From contig NZ_LQPI01000060.1 of NCBI RefSeq assembly GCF_002101775.1, forward strand, positions 104,150 through 168,149: a stretch of 64,000 nt of DNA. Reading direction: 5' to 3'. Position numbers and translations under genes: made by a program. Under the pieces are notes generated by a model. That model was given only the letters and a program-made list of their open reading frames with translations. It was not told the origin of the DNA and searched no databases. Shown here in pieces: positions 1 through 7,848 of the stretch (positions within the stretch are counted from its first letter, which is position 1; each line of letters begins with the position of its first letter). This stretch comes from Mycolicibacter nonchromogenicus. GTDB taxonomy: Bacteria > Actinomycetota > Actinomycetes > Mycobacteriales > Mycobacteriaceae.

Positions 1-211
1 GCGTGGTCAGCCCGATGTCGGGCAGTCCCAGGTCGGCCGAGAGCGCCGCACCGGAGACGTAGACGCCTTCGAATCCGATCTCGGCCACCAGCTTGGCGAC
101 CAGGGGCGAGAGGGCCCCCGGGAACCGTTGCAGCCGTCCGGATTCCAGACCGGCCCGCAATGCCGCTCGTTTCTCTGCCGGAGCCGCGGCGGACCCGAGC
201 AGCCCACTCAC
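1..211 (-). CDS. prpB: Methylisocitrate lyase, N-terminal fragment (runs off window)
   Basis: The methylcitrate-cycle lyase splits 2-methylisocitrate into pyruvate and succinate. Only about 70 codons are in the window; the rest lies beyond position 1. The GTG start at 211 overlaps the prpD stop as GTGA, so the two genes are probably translationally coupled. The visible protein begins with a short basic lead, then LQRFPGALSPLVAKLVAEIG, then GVYVSGAALSADLGLPD, matching the N-terminal barrel strands of the PEP mutase/isocitrate lyase family. M. tuberculosis lacks a dedicated prpB here (as recalled, prpC follows prpD), while M. smegmatis has prpD-prpB-prpC, so the arrangement resembles that of a rapid grower. 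An alternative frame from 207 reads Arg-rich and is rejected. Confidence 0.85.
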   Translation of the reverse strand, partial: MSGLLGSAAAPAEKRAALRAGLESGRLQRFPGALSPLVAKLVAEIGFEGVYVSGAALSADLGLPDIGLTT

Positions 212-1713
212 CGGAAGATCCCGTCGGGCGTCGCCGGAGCCTGGTCCAGCACCGACTGTTCGACGACGATGTTGAGCCCGGTGAGCTGCGCACCGCTCAG
301 TCCCGCCAGCCCCTCCGCCGCGGCGAGAAACCGCTCCTGCTCGGCCGAGCTCACCACGCCCTCGGCGAGTTCGGTGAACTTGCCGATGTACTGCTTGCGT
401 TCGAACGGTCGGGCTCCCAGCGGGTGAGCGTCGGCGATCGCGAGCTCGTCGGTGATGACTTCGCCACTGACCAAGGTGATCTCGGCGCGCGCCCCGAACG
501 CCTTCTCGCCTGGGTCGGTCGAGTGGTAGCGCCGGGTCCACTCCGGGTCCTCGACGGTGGAGATCTTGCGCCACAGTGCGATGGTCTCGGGCCGGTGTGC
601 ACGTTCTGGGCTGTAAGACCGGACGTGGTGCCAGCTGCCGTCCTCCAGGGCGACGGCGAAGATGTACATCACCGAGTGGTCCAGGGTTTCCCGCGAGGCG
701 TCCGGGTCGAATTTCTGCGGGTCGCCTGAGCCGGTGCCGATCACGTAGTGGGTGTGGTGGCTGGTGTGCAGCACGATGGTGGCCACCTGGCTCAGGTCGG
801 CGATCCGCTCGCGGAGCCGCTTGGCCAGGTCGATCAGGGCCTGGCTCTGGTATTCCGCGGAGTGCTCCTTGGTGTAGGTGTCCAGGATGGCGCGCTTGGC
901 CTCGCCCGGGCCGGGCAGCGGCACCTGGTAGGTGTGGTCTTTGCCCGACAGCATCCAGGCGATGACACCGTCTTCGCCCTCCCAGATCGGGGCCGGTGCG
1001 CCTTCACCGCGCATCGCGCGGTCTACGGCTTCGATGCCGACCTTGCCGGCCCAGGCCGGCGCGTAGGCCTTCCAGCTGGAGATCAGGCCCTTGCGGGACT
1101 GGCGGGTGGCGGTGGTCAGGTGCAGCGCCTGGCCGACGGCGGAGTAGATCACCTCGGGGTCCAGCCGCAACATGGTGCCGATTCCGGCGGCCACCGACGG
1201 GCCCAAGTGCGCGACGTGGTCGATCTTGTGTTCGTGCAGGCAGATGCCCTTGACCAGGTCGACCTGGATCTCGTAGGCGGTGGCCAGGCCGCGGATCAGG
1301 TCGGCCCCGCTGACCCCGAGCTGCTGGGCGACCGCCACCAGCGGGGGGATGTTGTCGCCGGGGTGCGAGTACTCCGCGGCCAGGAAGGTGTCGTGGAAGT
1401 CCAGTTCGCGCACCGCGGTGCCGTTGGCCCAGGCGGCCCATTCGGCGGAGTAGCTGCCCTCGACGCCGAAGACGGTGGCGCCGGGGGCCGACGGGTGTGC
1501 CAGGGCTTGGCGGCGGGCCACGGTCACCGGCCGGCGCAGCACCGAAGCGGCGCTGACGGCGGCGTTGTCGATGATCCGGTTGATGATCATGGCGGCGGTG
1601 TCCTCGGGGACCTCCACCGGGTCGGCGGCCACCTGCGCGATCTTCCAAGCGAGGTGCTCGGAGCGGGGGAAGTCCTCGGCACTGCGTCGGGTCCGGACGT
1701 CGTGTAGCTGCAT
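208..1713 (-). CDS. prpD: 2-methylcitrate dehydratase
   Basis: PrpD dehydrates 2-methylcitrate in the cytosolic methylcitrate cycle, which detoxifies propionyl-CoA from odd-chain fatty acids and cholesterol. The 501-residue product carries the MmgE/PrpD fold throughout: the N-terminal helical part includes MIINRIIDNAAVSAASV, and the stretch around residues 105-125 reads ELDFHDTFLAAEYSHPGDN. An in-frame GTG 18 nt further upstream exists, but ATG 1713 is preferred because AGGG lies about 10 nt before it and the protein then starts MQLHDVRTRRS, as I recall for mycobacterial PrpD. It is transcribed away from prpR and leads the prpD-prpB operon, so PrpR control is expected. Confidence 0.93.
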   Translation of the reverse strand: MQLHDVRTRRSAEDFPRSEHLAWKIAQVAADPVEVPEDTAAMIINRIIDNAAVSAASVLRRPVTVARRQALAHPSAPGATVFGVEGSYSAEWAAWANGTAVRELDFHDTFLAAEYSHPGDNIPPLVAVAQQLGVSGADLIRGLATAYEIQVDLVKGICLHEHKIDHVAHLGPSVAAGIGTMLRLDPEVIYSAVGQALHLTTATRQSRKGLISSWKAYAPAWAGKVGIEAVDRAMRGEGAPAPIWEGEDGVIAWMLSGKDHTYQVPLPGPGEAKRAILDTYTKEHSAEYQSQALIDLAKRLRERIADLSQVATIVLHTSHHTHYVIGTGSGDPQKFDPDASRETLDHSVMYIFAVALEDGSWHHVRSYSPERAHRPETIALWRKISTVEDPEWTRRYHSTDPGEKAFGARAEITLVSGEVITDELAIADAHPLGARPFERKQYIGKFTELAEGVVSSAEQERFLAAAEGLAGLSGAQLTGLNIVVEQSVLDQAPATPDGIFR

Positions 1714-1791
1714 ATTCCACACCCTACGCACGACAGTTGGACCCCGACATACCCTGGAAATGCGTATTAATGCGTCCTAACAGCCCCGGAA

Positions 1792-1807
1792 TTGCGAACC
1801 TTGCGAA
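1792..1807. promoter_or_regulatory. Direct repeat TTGCGAA x2, candidate PrpR site
   Basis: TTGCGAA occurs at 1792-1798 and again at 1801-1807 (period 9) between the divergent prpD and prpR genes, just before the prpR -10 box. PrpR/RamB-type regulators are reported to bind TTTGCAAA-like sequences, which these repeats resemble. Assignment to PrpR is inference from position and similarity. Confidence 0.45.
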
Positions 1808-1833
1808 TGCCTTGGCGAGTTACGCTGCATCCC

Positions 1834-3279
1834 ATGGCACCCACCACCGCACGGACGTTCGCCGGGGCCCGGCTGCGCCGCCTGCGACAAGAGCATGGCC
1901 TGACCCAGGTGGCCCTGGCACGCGCGCTGAACCTGTCGACCAGCTACGTCAACCAGCTCGAAAACGACCAGCGGCCCATCACCGTTCCGGTGTTGCTGGC
2001 GCTCACCGATCGGTTCAGCCTGCCCGCGCAGTACTTCTCCGGGGACGCCGATGCCCGGCTGGTGGCCGAACTGCGCGATATGTTCACCGCAACGGCCGGC
2101 GAACACGCCGCCAGCGACAGCCAGATCGAGGAACTCGTCGCGCGCATGCCCGAGATCGGTAACAGCCTGCTGACCATGCATCGCCAACTGCGCGCGGCCA
2201 CCGAGGAATTGGAGTCCTACCGTTCACAGATCGCGGGTGACTCGGCGCAGGCAGTGACGCCGCCCATGCCGTTTGAGGAGGTCCGCGACTTCTTCTACGA
2301 CCGCAACAACTACATCGGTGACCTCGACAATGCCGCCGAGAGGCTGTTCGCCGAGACCGGGATGCGCTTCGGTGGCTTGGATATTCAGCTGTCCACGTTG
2401 ATGGCTGACCGATTCGACATCACCGTGGCAATCGTCGACGACCTGCCCGCGGGAATCAAGCGTGTCTTCGACCCTGCGACGCGGGTGCTGCGCATCGCGC
2501 ATTGGTTGCGGGCGGGGCAGCGAGCCTTCCAGATCGCCACCCAACTGGCACTACTGACCCAGCAGGAGTTGATGTCGGAGATCGTGGCGCAAGACCAGGC
2601 ATTGAGCCCGGAGTCTCGCGATGTGGCCAAGATCGGTCTGGCCAACTACTTCGCCGGAGCGTTCCTGTTGCCGTATCGGCAGTTTCAGCGTTCTGCAACC
2701 GAGCTGCGCTACGACATCGACCTACTGGGACGCCGGTTCGAGGTCGGCTTCGAAACGGTGTGCCATCGCCTGTCGACCCTGCAACAGCCCGGACGACGTG
2801 GGGTGCCGTTCATCTTCGTGCGTACCGACAAGGCGGGGAACATCTCGAAGCGGCAGTCGGCCACTGCGTTTCACTTCAGCCGCGTCGGCGGAAGCTGCCC
2901 GCTGTGGGTGGTCCACGACGCGTTCAGCCAACCGGGCCGGATCGTGACCCAGGTGGCCCAGATGCCCGACGGCCGCAAGTACTTCTGGATCGCCACCACC
3001 ACACCGCCCGAGGGGCGCGGCTATCTGGGCCAGCACAAGACTTTCGCCGTGGGACTGGGTTGCGACCTGGCGCATGCGGACAAGCTGGTGTATTCGACCG
3101 GCGTGGCCCTGGATGACGCCGCCACCGTGGTGCCGATCGGAGCGGGTTGCAAGATCTGCGAACGGCAGGCGTGCCCTCAGCGAGCATTCCCCTATCTGGG
3201 CCGGCGGGTCGTCGTCGACGAGAACGCCGGCAGCGGGCTGCCCTACTCGCCGGTGGTGTCGGTGCCGACCGGACGGTAG
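1834..3279 (+). CDS. prpR: Propionate-responsive regulator PrpR (ScfR/RamB family)
   Basis: Transcriptional activator of the methylcitrate genes, known in mycobacteria to sense propionyl-CoA. The 481-residue protein has an XRE helix-turn-helix at about residues 8-62 (LRRLRQEHGLTQVALARAL, STSYVNQLENDQRP), a degenerate IrrE-like middle and a C-terminal DUF2083 domain. The C-terminal part contains CxxC plus a further Cys (GCKICERQACPQ) and an earlier GGSCPLW Cys, consistent with the Fe-S cluster reported for PrpR. Start chosen at ATG 1834: TACGCT at 1821-1826 lies 7 nt upstream, fitting a leaderless mRNA. An in-frame ATG at 1792 would swallow the promoter. Its 3' end overlaps the convergent DoxX gene by 37 bp. 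Confidence 0.93.
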   Translation: MAPTTARTFAGARLRRLRQEHGLTQVALARALNLSTSYVNQLENDQRPITVPVLLALTDRFSLPAQYFSGDADARLVAELRDMFTATAGEHAASDSQIEELVARMPEIGNSLLTMHRQLRAATEELESYRSQIAGDSAQAVTPPMPFEEVRDFFYDRNNYIGDLDNAAERLFAETGMRFGGLDIQLSTLMADRFDITVAIVDDLPAGIKRVFDPATRVLRIAHWLRAGQRAFQIATQLALLTQQELMSEIVAQDQALSPESRDVAKIGLANYFAGAFLLPYRQFQRSATELRYDIDLLGRRFEVGFETVCHRLSTLQQPGRRGVPFIFVRTDKAGNISKRQSATAFHFSRVGGSCPLWVVHDAFSQPGRIVTQVAQMPDGRKYFWIATTTPPEGRGYLGQHKTFAVGLGCDLAHADKLVYSTGVALDDAATVVPIGAGCKICERQACPQRAFPYLGRRVVVDENAGSGLPYSPVVSVPTGR

Positions 3280-3761
3280 AACAGGGCCAGCTGACCGATG
3301 GCGCCCGCCAGGCCGAGGCCCAGCGAGATCCACAGGCCCGGCCAGCCGTTCTTCCAGCAGTGGCTGAAGATCTGGTGGTCCGCGCTGAGATAGCCCGGCC
3401 CGAGCATCGCCACCACGACGGCGCCGGCGGCAAGCACCAGATTGTATTCCCAGCCGTTGGTCAGCACGAAGAAGCCGTTGCCGCGGTGCACGGTCCACAC
3501 CGCCACCGCCATCAGCGCCACGAATCCCGCGGCGGCGATCGGGGTCAGCAAACCTACCGCCAGCCCCAGCCCGGCGACGATCTCCGCGGTGGCCGCCGTC
3601 ACTGCCTGCAACTTGCCGTACTTCATCCCGATGCTTTCGAACCATCCCGCGGTACCGGGGATTCGGCCGCCGCCGAAGAACTTGTTGAACCCGTGAGCGG
3701 CCATAGTCAGGCCGAGAACCAGACGCAGGAGCAGCAATGCGACATCAGCAGCAGTGACCAT
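3243..3761 (-). CDS. DoxX family membrane protein
   Basis: A 172-residue integral membrane protein with four hydrophobic helices. The N-terminal LLLLRLVLGLTMAAHGFNKF, followed by a Gly-rich loop, is the classic DoxX opening. Members of the family are linked to thiol and redox homeostasis in mycobacteria, but the molecular reaction is unknown. The ATG at 3761 has TAGTTT 6 nt upstream, a leaderless-type -10 box. The gene overlaps the end of prpR tail to tail by 37 bp, so the two transcripts must run into each other. The following gene on the same strand, upstream in the sense of transcription, ends 9 bp before this start, so some co-transcription is possible. Confidence 0.85.
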   Translation of the reverse strand: MVTAADVALLLLRLVLGLTMAAHGFNKFFGGGRIPGTAGWFESIGMKYGKLQAVTAATAEIVAGLGLAVGLLTPIAAAGFVALMAVAVWTVHRGNGFFVLTNGWEYNLVLAAGAVVVAMLGPGYLSADHQIFSHCWKNGWPGLWISLGLGLAGAIGQLALFYRPVGTDTTGE

Positions 3762-3770
3762 GTGCTCAAA

Positions 3771-5009
3771 CTACAATGCGGCGTCCAGCAATTGCAGATA
3801 TACCCCGATATCGCCGACCGCGGATTCGGCGGCGTGCACACTCACGACCACGGTGTCGCCGATGCCGTGCACCCCATGGGTCAGGCCCATGGCCGGGGAC
3901 AGTGCCGGAAACCCTGCGGTCAGCAATACCGGCGCCGCACCGAAACGCAGGTCCGCGGCGCCGCGGTACACGCTGGAGACCACGGTGTTTCCGGTGACCC
4001 GCTCCGGCCGGGTGTCGGGATCGAAATGGGCTACGCCCCAGTGCAGCAGCGCCGCGGGTGTGGCGGCGAAGGCCCGGTCGGCCGCCGCCGCAGCGGGGTG
4101 GCGGCCGCGGAGCCGGCCCCCGGCGACGTCCGCGGCGATCCGCTCACAGCGGGCATCGTGGCCCAGGAGCGGGTAGAGCCCGACCGCGATATTGCCGAAG
4201 TGGTTGTGGGCTTGGCGCGCACCCGCTTTGGCCATCGGCACTTCGGCGCCCAACTCACCGCAGGGCTCGTCGAGGTATTCCGCCAGCGCTGCCGACACCG
4301 CCGACAGCGCCGCCACGGTGACGGTCGGCCCGCGCAGTTCGCTGCGCCGCCGCACCAGGGTTCGCACTGTCCGGGCGCCGGCCGGCCGGTTGTTGGTGGC
4401 CAACGGCGGGCGGTCGCCGACCGGAGGCGGCAACAGACCCGCCGCCGTGTCTGCCACCCGGCTGCGGTGGGCGCGCGCCGCGACAACCGCACGCCACGGC
4501 AGGCACTCACGACTTGGCGCCTGCACCGCGCCGACCGGTGCGTCCCGGCCGAACAGCCAGGCGGCCAAGGCTGAGGCCCGCCCACCGTCGGCGAGGGCAT
4601 GCGCCACCTGTAGCACCGCCACCGTGCCCGCCCCCCGGTGCCCGGGGATGTCGTGGACCGGTGCGAACACATGCAACCGCCACGGCGCCGTTCGGACGTC
4701 GAGCTGGTCGTCGGTCAGGCCCGCGACCGCATCCAGGCACCCGGGCCAGCTGTCGCCGGGCGCCCGATGCCGCACCGCACCGATCGGCTCGGTGATCGGC
4801 ACCCACCGCGGGTAGCGCAGCGCACCGGCATCGGCGACCCGAATGTTCAGGTCCGGGATCGTTCGGGCTCGGTCGAGCAGCTCGGCGATCGCCTCATCGA
4901 GGTCGGCGGGCACCCCGGCGAAGGCATACAGCAGGAACTGGTCGCTGGGGATCTTCACGGACATCCAATAGAACTGCGCGTCGATCGCGGCCATCGGGCG
5001 CGCACGCAT
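3771..5009 (-). CDS. WS/DGAT-like acyltransferase with altered HHxxxDG motif
   Basis: A 412-residue protein resembling wax ester synthase/diacylglycerol acyltransferases. The N-terminal half has DAQFYWMS and a condensation-type core; the C-terminal half has the DUF1298-like pattern (TVVSSVYRGAADLRF, then a long hydrophobic stretch ending GVYLQLLDAAL). The catalytic motif, normally HHxxxDG, reads AHALADG, so the first His is Ala while the second His and the Asp remain. Activity is therefore plausible but unproven. By length and position it matches what I recall of Rv1125. It follows an alpha/beta hydrolase by 15 bp on the same strand, suggesting an operon in lipid or ester metabolism. An alternative start is ATG 4994. 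Confidence 0.7.
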   Translation of the reverse strand: MRARPMAAIDAQFYWMSVKIPSDQFLLYAFAGVPADLDEAIAELLDRARTIPDLNIRVADAGALRYPRWVPITEPIGAVRHRAPGDSWPGCLDAVAGLTDDQLDVRTAPWRLHVFAPVHDIPGHRGAGTVAVLQVAHALADGGRASALAAWLFGRDAPVGAVQAPSRECLPWRAVVAARAHRSRVADTAAGLLPPPVGDRPPLATNNRPAGARTVRTLVRRRSELRGPTVTVAALSAVSAALAEYLDEPCGELGAEVPMAKAGARQAHNHFGNIAVGLYPLLGHDARCERIAADVAGGRLRGRHPAAAAADRAFAATPAALLHWGVAHFDPDTRPERVTGNTVVSSVYRGAADLRFGAAPVLLTAGFPALSPAMGLTHGVHGIGDTVVVSVHAAESAVGDIGVYLQLLDAAL

Positions 5010-5024
5010 CAGGTCAGGCCCCGC

Positions 5025-5918
5025 TCATGGGGTCAGGAATTGCAGCACCCGATCGGCGACCTCATCGGGCTGCTCGAGTTGCAGGAAATGACCGGCATTC
5101 TCGACGACGGCCAGCGCACTGCCCGCTGGCAACACCGGCTGCACCCACCGCGTGAACGCCGGCGACATGCAGCCATCGGTGCGCCCATGCAGATACAGGG
5201 TCTGCAACCGCGGCAACTGCAGCCAATGCCGGTGCAGATCGGCGTAGCGATCGGGCACCCGCAGACTGCGCAGCGCCCGGTACGGCCCGAGTGCTGCCCG
5301 CCAGCCCTCCGGCGTTCCGATAGCCGCATCGACGTGCCGCAGATCCTCGTCGGCGGCATACCCCGGCGACCACCGCCGCCACAACAGCGGCAGCACCCAC
5401 GAGGCGGAACGGTCCGGCAGCCACGGCAGCTGGAAATAGCCGATGTACCAGCTGCGCAGCAGTTGCCCCGGCAGGCGGCCGAGCAGGCTGAACCGGCCCG
5501 CGCCGCGGGCCCCCCGAAGCGCCGCCGGCGGGGGCACCGCCATGATCACCGCCTTGCTGAACGGACTGTCCGGCAACGCAGCCAGACCGGTGGCGGCCAA
5601 CGCACCCCAGTCATGACCGATCACCACGTCGCGGCCGGTCCCGCCGACCGCGGCGTACACCCGCAAGGCGTCATCCATCAACGCGCCGACGTGGTAGCTG
5701 CCGTCGGCGGGGATCGACGACGGCGCGTAGCCGCGCATGAACGGCGCCACCACATGCCAGCCGGCCTCGACCAGCCGCGGCGCCAGCCGGCGCCAGCCGT
5801 AGGCGGTGTCGGGAAACCCGTGCAGGCACAACGCCACCGGGTCACCCGGCGTGCCCCAGCTCAATGCCTTGAGCGCGACCCCGGGCGTCGAGACATCGAT
5901 CCACCGCGGTTCACTCAT
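5025..5918 (-). CDS. Alpha/beta hydrolase, epoxide hydrolase type
   Basis: A 297-residue alpha/beta hydrolase. The oxyanion motif HGFPD, the nucleophile elbow GHDWGA with Asp instead of Ser, and the C-terminal NAGHFLQLEQP with the catalytic His are the hallmarks of epoxide hydrolases (nucleophilic Asp, His-activated water). The cap region contains two Tyr-rich stretches that could supply the epoxide-polarising tyrosines. The position corresponds, from memory, to ephC (Rv1124), but substrate and exact orthology were not tested. A GGGG run about 6 nt before ATG 5918 can serve as ribosome binding site. It lies upstream of the WS/DGAT-like gene on the same strand with a 15-bp gap. Confidence 0.83.
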   Translation of the reverse strand: MSEPRWIDVSTPGVALKALSWGTPGDPVALCLHGFPDTAYGWRRLAPRLVEAGWHVVAPFMRGYAPSSIPADGSYHVGALMDDALRVYAAVGGTGRDVVIGHDWGALAATGLAALPDSPFSKAVIMAVPPPAALRGARGAGRFSLLGRLPGQLLRSWYIGYFQLPWLPDRSASWVLPLLWRRWSPGYAADEDLRHVDAAIGTPEGWRAALGPYRALRSLRVPDRYADLHRHWLQLPRLQTLYLHGRTDGCMSPAFTRWVQPVLPAGSALAVVENAGHFLQLEQPDEVADRVLQFLTP

Positions 5919-5989
5919 CTGATACCCCCAGACCGGTCCGGGCAGGCGTTTCTGTCCGTCCTGTCGTCCAAACTATCTACCATCTTGAG

Positions 5990-6841
5990 ATGCGCACAGC
6001 CCAGACCGTCGAGTACGACGGCGTCGGCGGAGTGGTGCTGGTCGCCGACGAGTGGAACCGGGGCGCCGCCGAAGCCGCACAGCACCCGACGATCGTGATG
6101 CTGCACGGCGGTGGACAGAATCGGCACTCCTGGCATAAGACCGGCCAGATCCTGGCCGACCGCGGTTATCACGTCGTCGCGCTCGACACCCGCGGCCACG
6201 GTGACAGCTCCCGCTCACCGAACGCCGACTACGCCATCGAGACGCTCACCGCCGACGCCCTCGCGGTGATCGATGCGATCGGCCGGCCGGTGGCACTGAT
6301 CGGGGCCAGCATGGGCGGGCTGACCGGCATCCTGGTGGCCGAGGAGGCCGGGCCGCAGCGCGTGACCAAGCTGGTGTTGGTCGACGTGGTCCCGCGCTAC
6401 GAGAAGGACGGCAGCGCCCGGATCCGCGACTTCATGTTCAGCCACATCGACGGCTTCGATTCCCTCGAACAGGCCGCCGACGCCGTCGCCGCATATCTGC
6501 CGCACCGGACCAAGCCCCGCAGTCCCGAGGGATTGAAGAAGAATCTGCGGTTTCGCGACGGCCGCTGGTATTGGCACTGGGATCCGGCGCTGATGACCAA
6601 ACCCGGTGACGATCCGGCGTTGCGCACCGAGAAGATCGAGGCCGCCGCGATGGGGCTGCAGATCCCGATCCTGCTTATCCGCGGCAAGCTGTCCGATGTG
6701 GTCAGCGTCGAGGGCGTCGCGGATTTCCTGTCCAAGGTCCCCGGCGCGCGCCTCGTCGAGTTGTCCGACGCCGGGCACACCGCGGCCGGCGACGACAACG
6801 ATGCCTTCAGCGCCGCCGTCGTCGAGTTCGTGTCGGGCTGA
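5990..6841 (+). CDS. Alpha/beta hydrolase (BpoB-like, serine nucleophile)
   Basis: A 283-residue alpha/beta hydrolase with oxyanion motif LHGGGQN, the nucleophile elbow GASMGG (Ser), an acidic residue after strand 7 (LSDVVSVEG) and the catalytic His in DAGHTAAGDDND. This catalytic set suits an esterase or a cofactor-free haloperoxidase-type enzyme; by position it corresponds to the protein called BpoB (Rv1123c), whose peroxidase label is only a guess. TACCAT lies 6 nt before the ATG, fitting a leaderless transcript. Its TGA abuts the ATG of the cyclase downstream with no spacer, so the two are probably coupled. zwf and gnd, which I recall near this gene in M. tuberculosis, are absent. Confidence 0.8.
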   Translation: MRTAQTVEYDGVGGVVLVADEWNRGAAEAAQHPTIVMLHGGGQNRHSWHKTGQILADRGYHVVALDTRGHGDSSRSPNADYAIETLTADALAVIDAIGRPVALIGASMGGLTGILVAEEAGPQRVTKLVLVDVVPRYEKDGSARIRDFMFSHIDGFDSLEQAADAVAAYLPHRTKPRSPEGLKKNLRFRDGRWYWHWDPALMTKPGDDPALRTEKIEAAAMGLQIPILLIRGKLSDVVSVEGVADFLSKVPGARLVELSDAGHTAAGDDNDAFSAAVVEFVSG

Positions 6842-7669
6842 ATGTTCGGGATCGGATGGCTGACACCGACGCTGCTGGCGGCCGGTGTGCTGGCGACGGT
6901 GGCGATCACCGAGGCCGTGGCCCTGGCGGCGTTGACCCGGCAGCTGCGGACGGCTCAAGCCCAGCTCGAGGCGCTGCGCGGCCGGGTCGACACCCGCAAC
7001 CTGTTGCTTTCCGGCGGACGTGAGGCCGTCAAGACGGTGTGGCAGACCGCGAACCTGGTGCGCAGGCAGGGGTTTGGCGCGGCCGTGCGCAGTTCGATCG
7101 AGGACCTTGCCGACTGGGCGGAGGTGGAACGACCCGACTTGGCCCGCCTGACCCCGAACGGTCATGTGGTGGTGCTGTTCACCGACATCGAGGGGTCCAC
7201 CGCGCTCAACGAGCGGATCGGGGACCGCGCCTGGGTGAAGCTGATCGCCCGGCACGACGAGATGGTGCAACGTCTGGTCGCCCAGCACTCCGGGCATGTG
7301 GTCAAGAGCCAGGGCGACGGCTTCATGATCGCGTTCGCCCAACCCGACCAGGCGGTGCGCTGCGCCCTCGCCATCCAGCACGCCCTGCAGTCGCGGCGCG
7401 GGCGCAAATCGCAGCAGCAGATCCGGGTCCGGATCGGGGTGCACATGGGCCGCTCGGTGCGCCGCGGTGACGACTTGTTCGGACGCAACGTCGCGATGGC
7501 CGCGCGGGTGGCCGCGGCCGCCGAGGGCGGCCAGATCCTGATCAGCGGACCGGTGCGCGAGGCCGTCAAGGAATGCGACGACATCACCGTCGGCACCGGC
7601 CGCGACGCCGAACTGAAGGGCTTCGCCGGCACGCACCGCCTCTACGCGGTCGACGTCGACGGCGAGTAA
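6842..7669 (+). CDS. Membrane-anchored class III adenylate/guanylate cyclase
   Basis: A 275-residue protein with one N-terminal membrane helix (about residues 6-30), a short coiled linker and a single cyclase homology domain (about 108-270). The metal-binding Asp residues are present in LFTDIEGST and SQGDGF. The purine-specifying Lys is kept (VVKSQGDG), as is the following Asp (DDLFGRN) and the transition-state Arg (AMAARV), but the usual Asn is Ala. Catalysis as a homodimer is likely but could be altered. The gene follows the hydrolase without a gap. It occupies the place of Rv1120c, which I recall as a decayed cyclase gene in M. tuberculosis, so this copy may be the intact ancestor-like form. 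Confidence 0.85.
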   Translation: MFGIGWLTPTLLAAGVLATVAITEAVALAALTRQLRTAQAQLEALRGRVDTRNLLLSGGREAVKTVWQTANLVRRQGFGAAVRSSIEDLADWAEVERPDLARLTPNGHVVVLFTDIEGSTALNERIGDRAWVKLIARHDEMVQRLVAQHSGHVVKSQGDGFMIAFAQPDQAVRCALAIQHALQSRRGRKSQQQIRVRIGVHMGRSVRRGDDLFGRNVAMAARVAAAAEGGQILISGPVREAVKECDDITVGTGRDAELKGFAGTHRLYAVDVDGE

Positions 7670-7675
7670 TCCGCG

Positions 7676-7837
7676 CTACCCGTCTCCGCCGGCCTCGGCC
7701 AGCCGCTCATGCAGCCGCGCACGGACTTCCTCGGGCGTGTAAGCCCGTCGCCGGCGCTGGTCCCGCACCACCAGCACCCCCCCGGCGGCAACCCCGACCA
7801 CGCCCGCCAGGCCGATCCATTTCCAGATGTTGCGCAC
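7676..7837 (-). CDS. Small membrane protein, 53 aa (Rv1119c-like)
   Basis: A short gene reading VRNIWKWIGLAGVVGVAAGG, then a basic VRDQRRRR cluster and an amphipathic C-terminus (AYTPEEVRARLHERLAEA). One membrane helix followed by positive charges predicts an N-out, C-in single-span protein. The start is chosen at GTG 7837 because TAAAGT on the minus strand (7849..7844) sits 6 nt upstream, a leaderless arrangement; a second in-frame GTG at 7843 would abut the -10 box. The -10 box overlaps the start codon of the divergent gene at 7849. It stops 6 bp from the end of the cyclase gene. Size and position match what I recall of Rv1119c (about 49 aa). Function unknown. Confidence 0.65.
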   Translation of the reverse strand: MRNIWKWIGLAGVVGVAAGGVLVVRDQRRRRAYTPEEVRARLHERLAEAGGDG

Positions 7838-7848
7838 GCTCACACTTT

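Noticed and set aside
7..207. 66-codon minus-strand frame beginning GTG 207
   Set aside because: It is the wrong phase; the phase starting at GTG 211 gives a clear methylisocitrate lyase N-terminus overlapping prpD.
7573..7848. Upstream extension of the YiiX-like protein
   Set aside because: It overlaps the end of the cyclase gene and the small minus-strand gene, and the translated part is Arg/Pro-rich shadow sequence.
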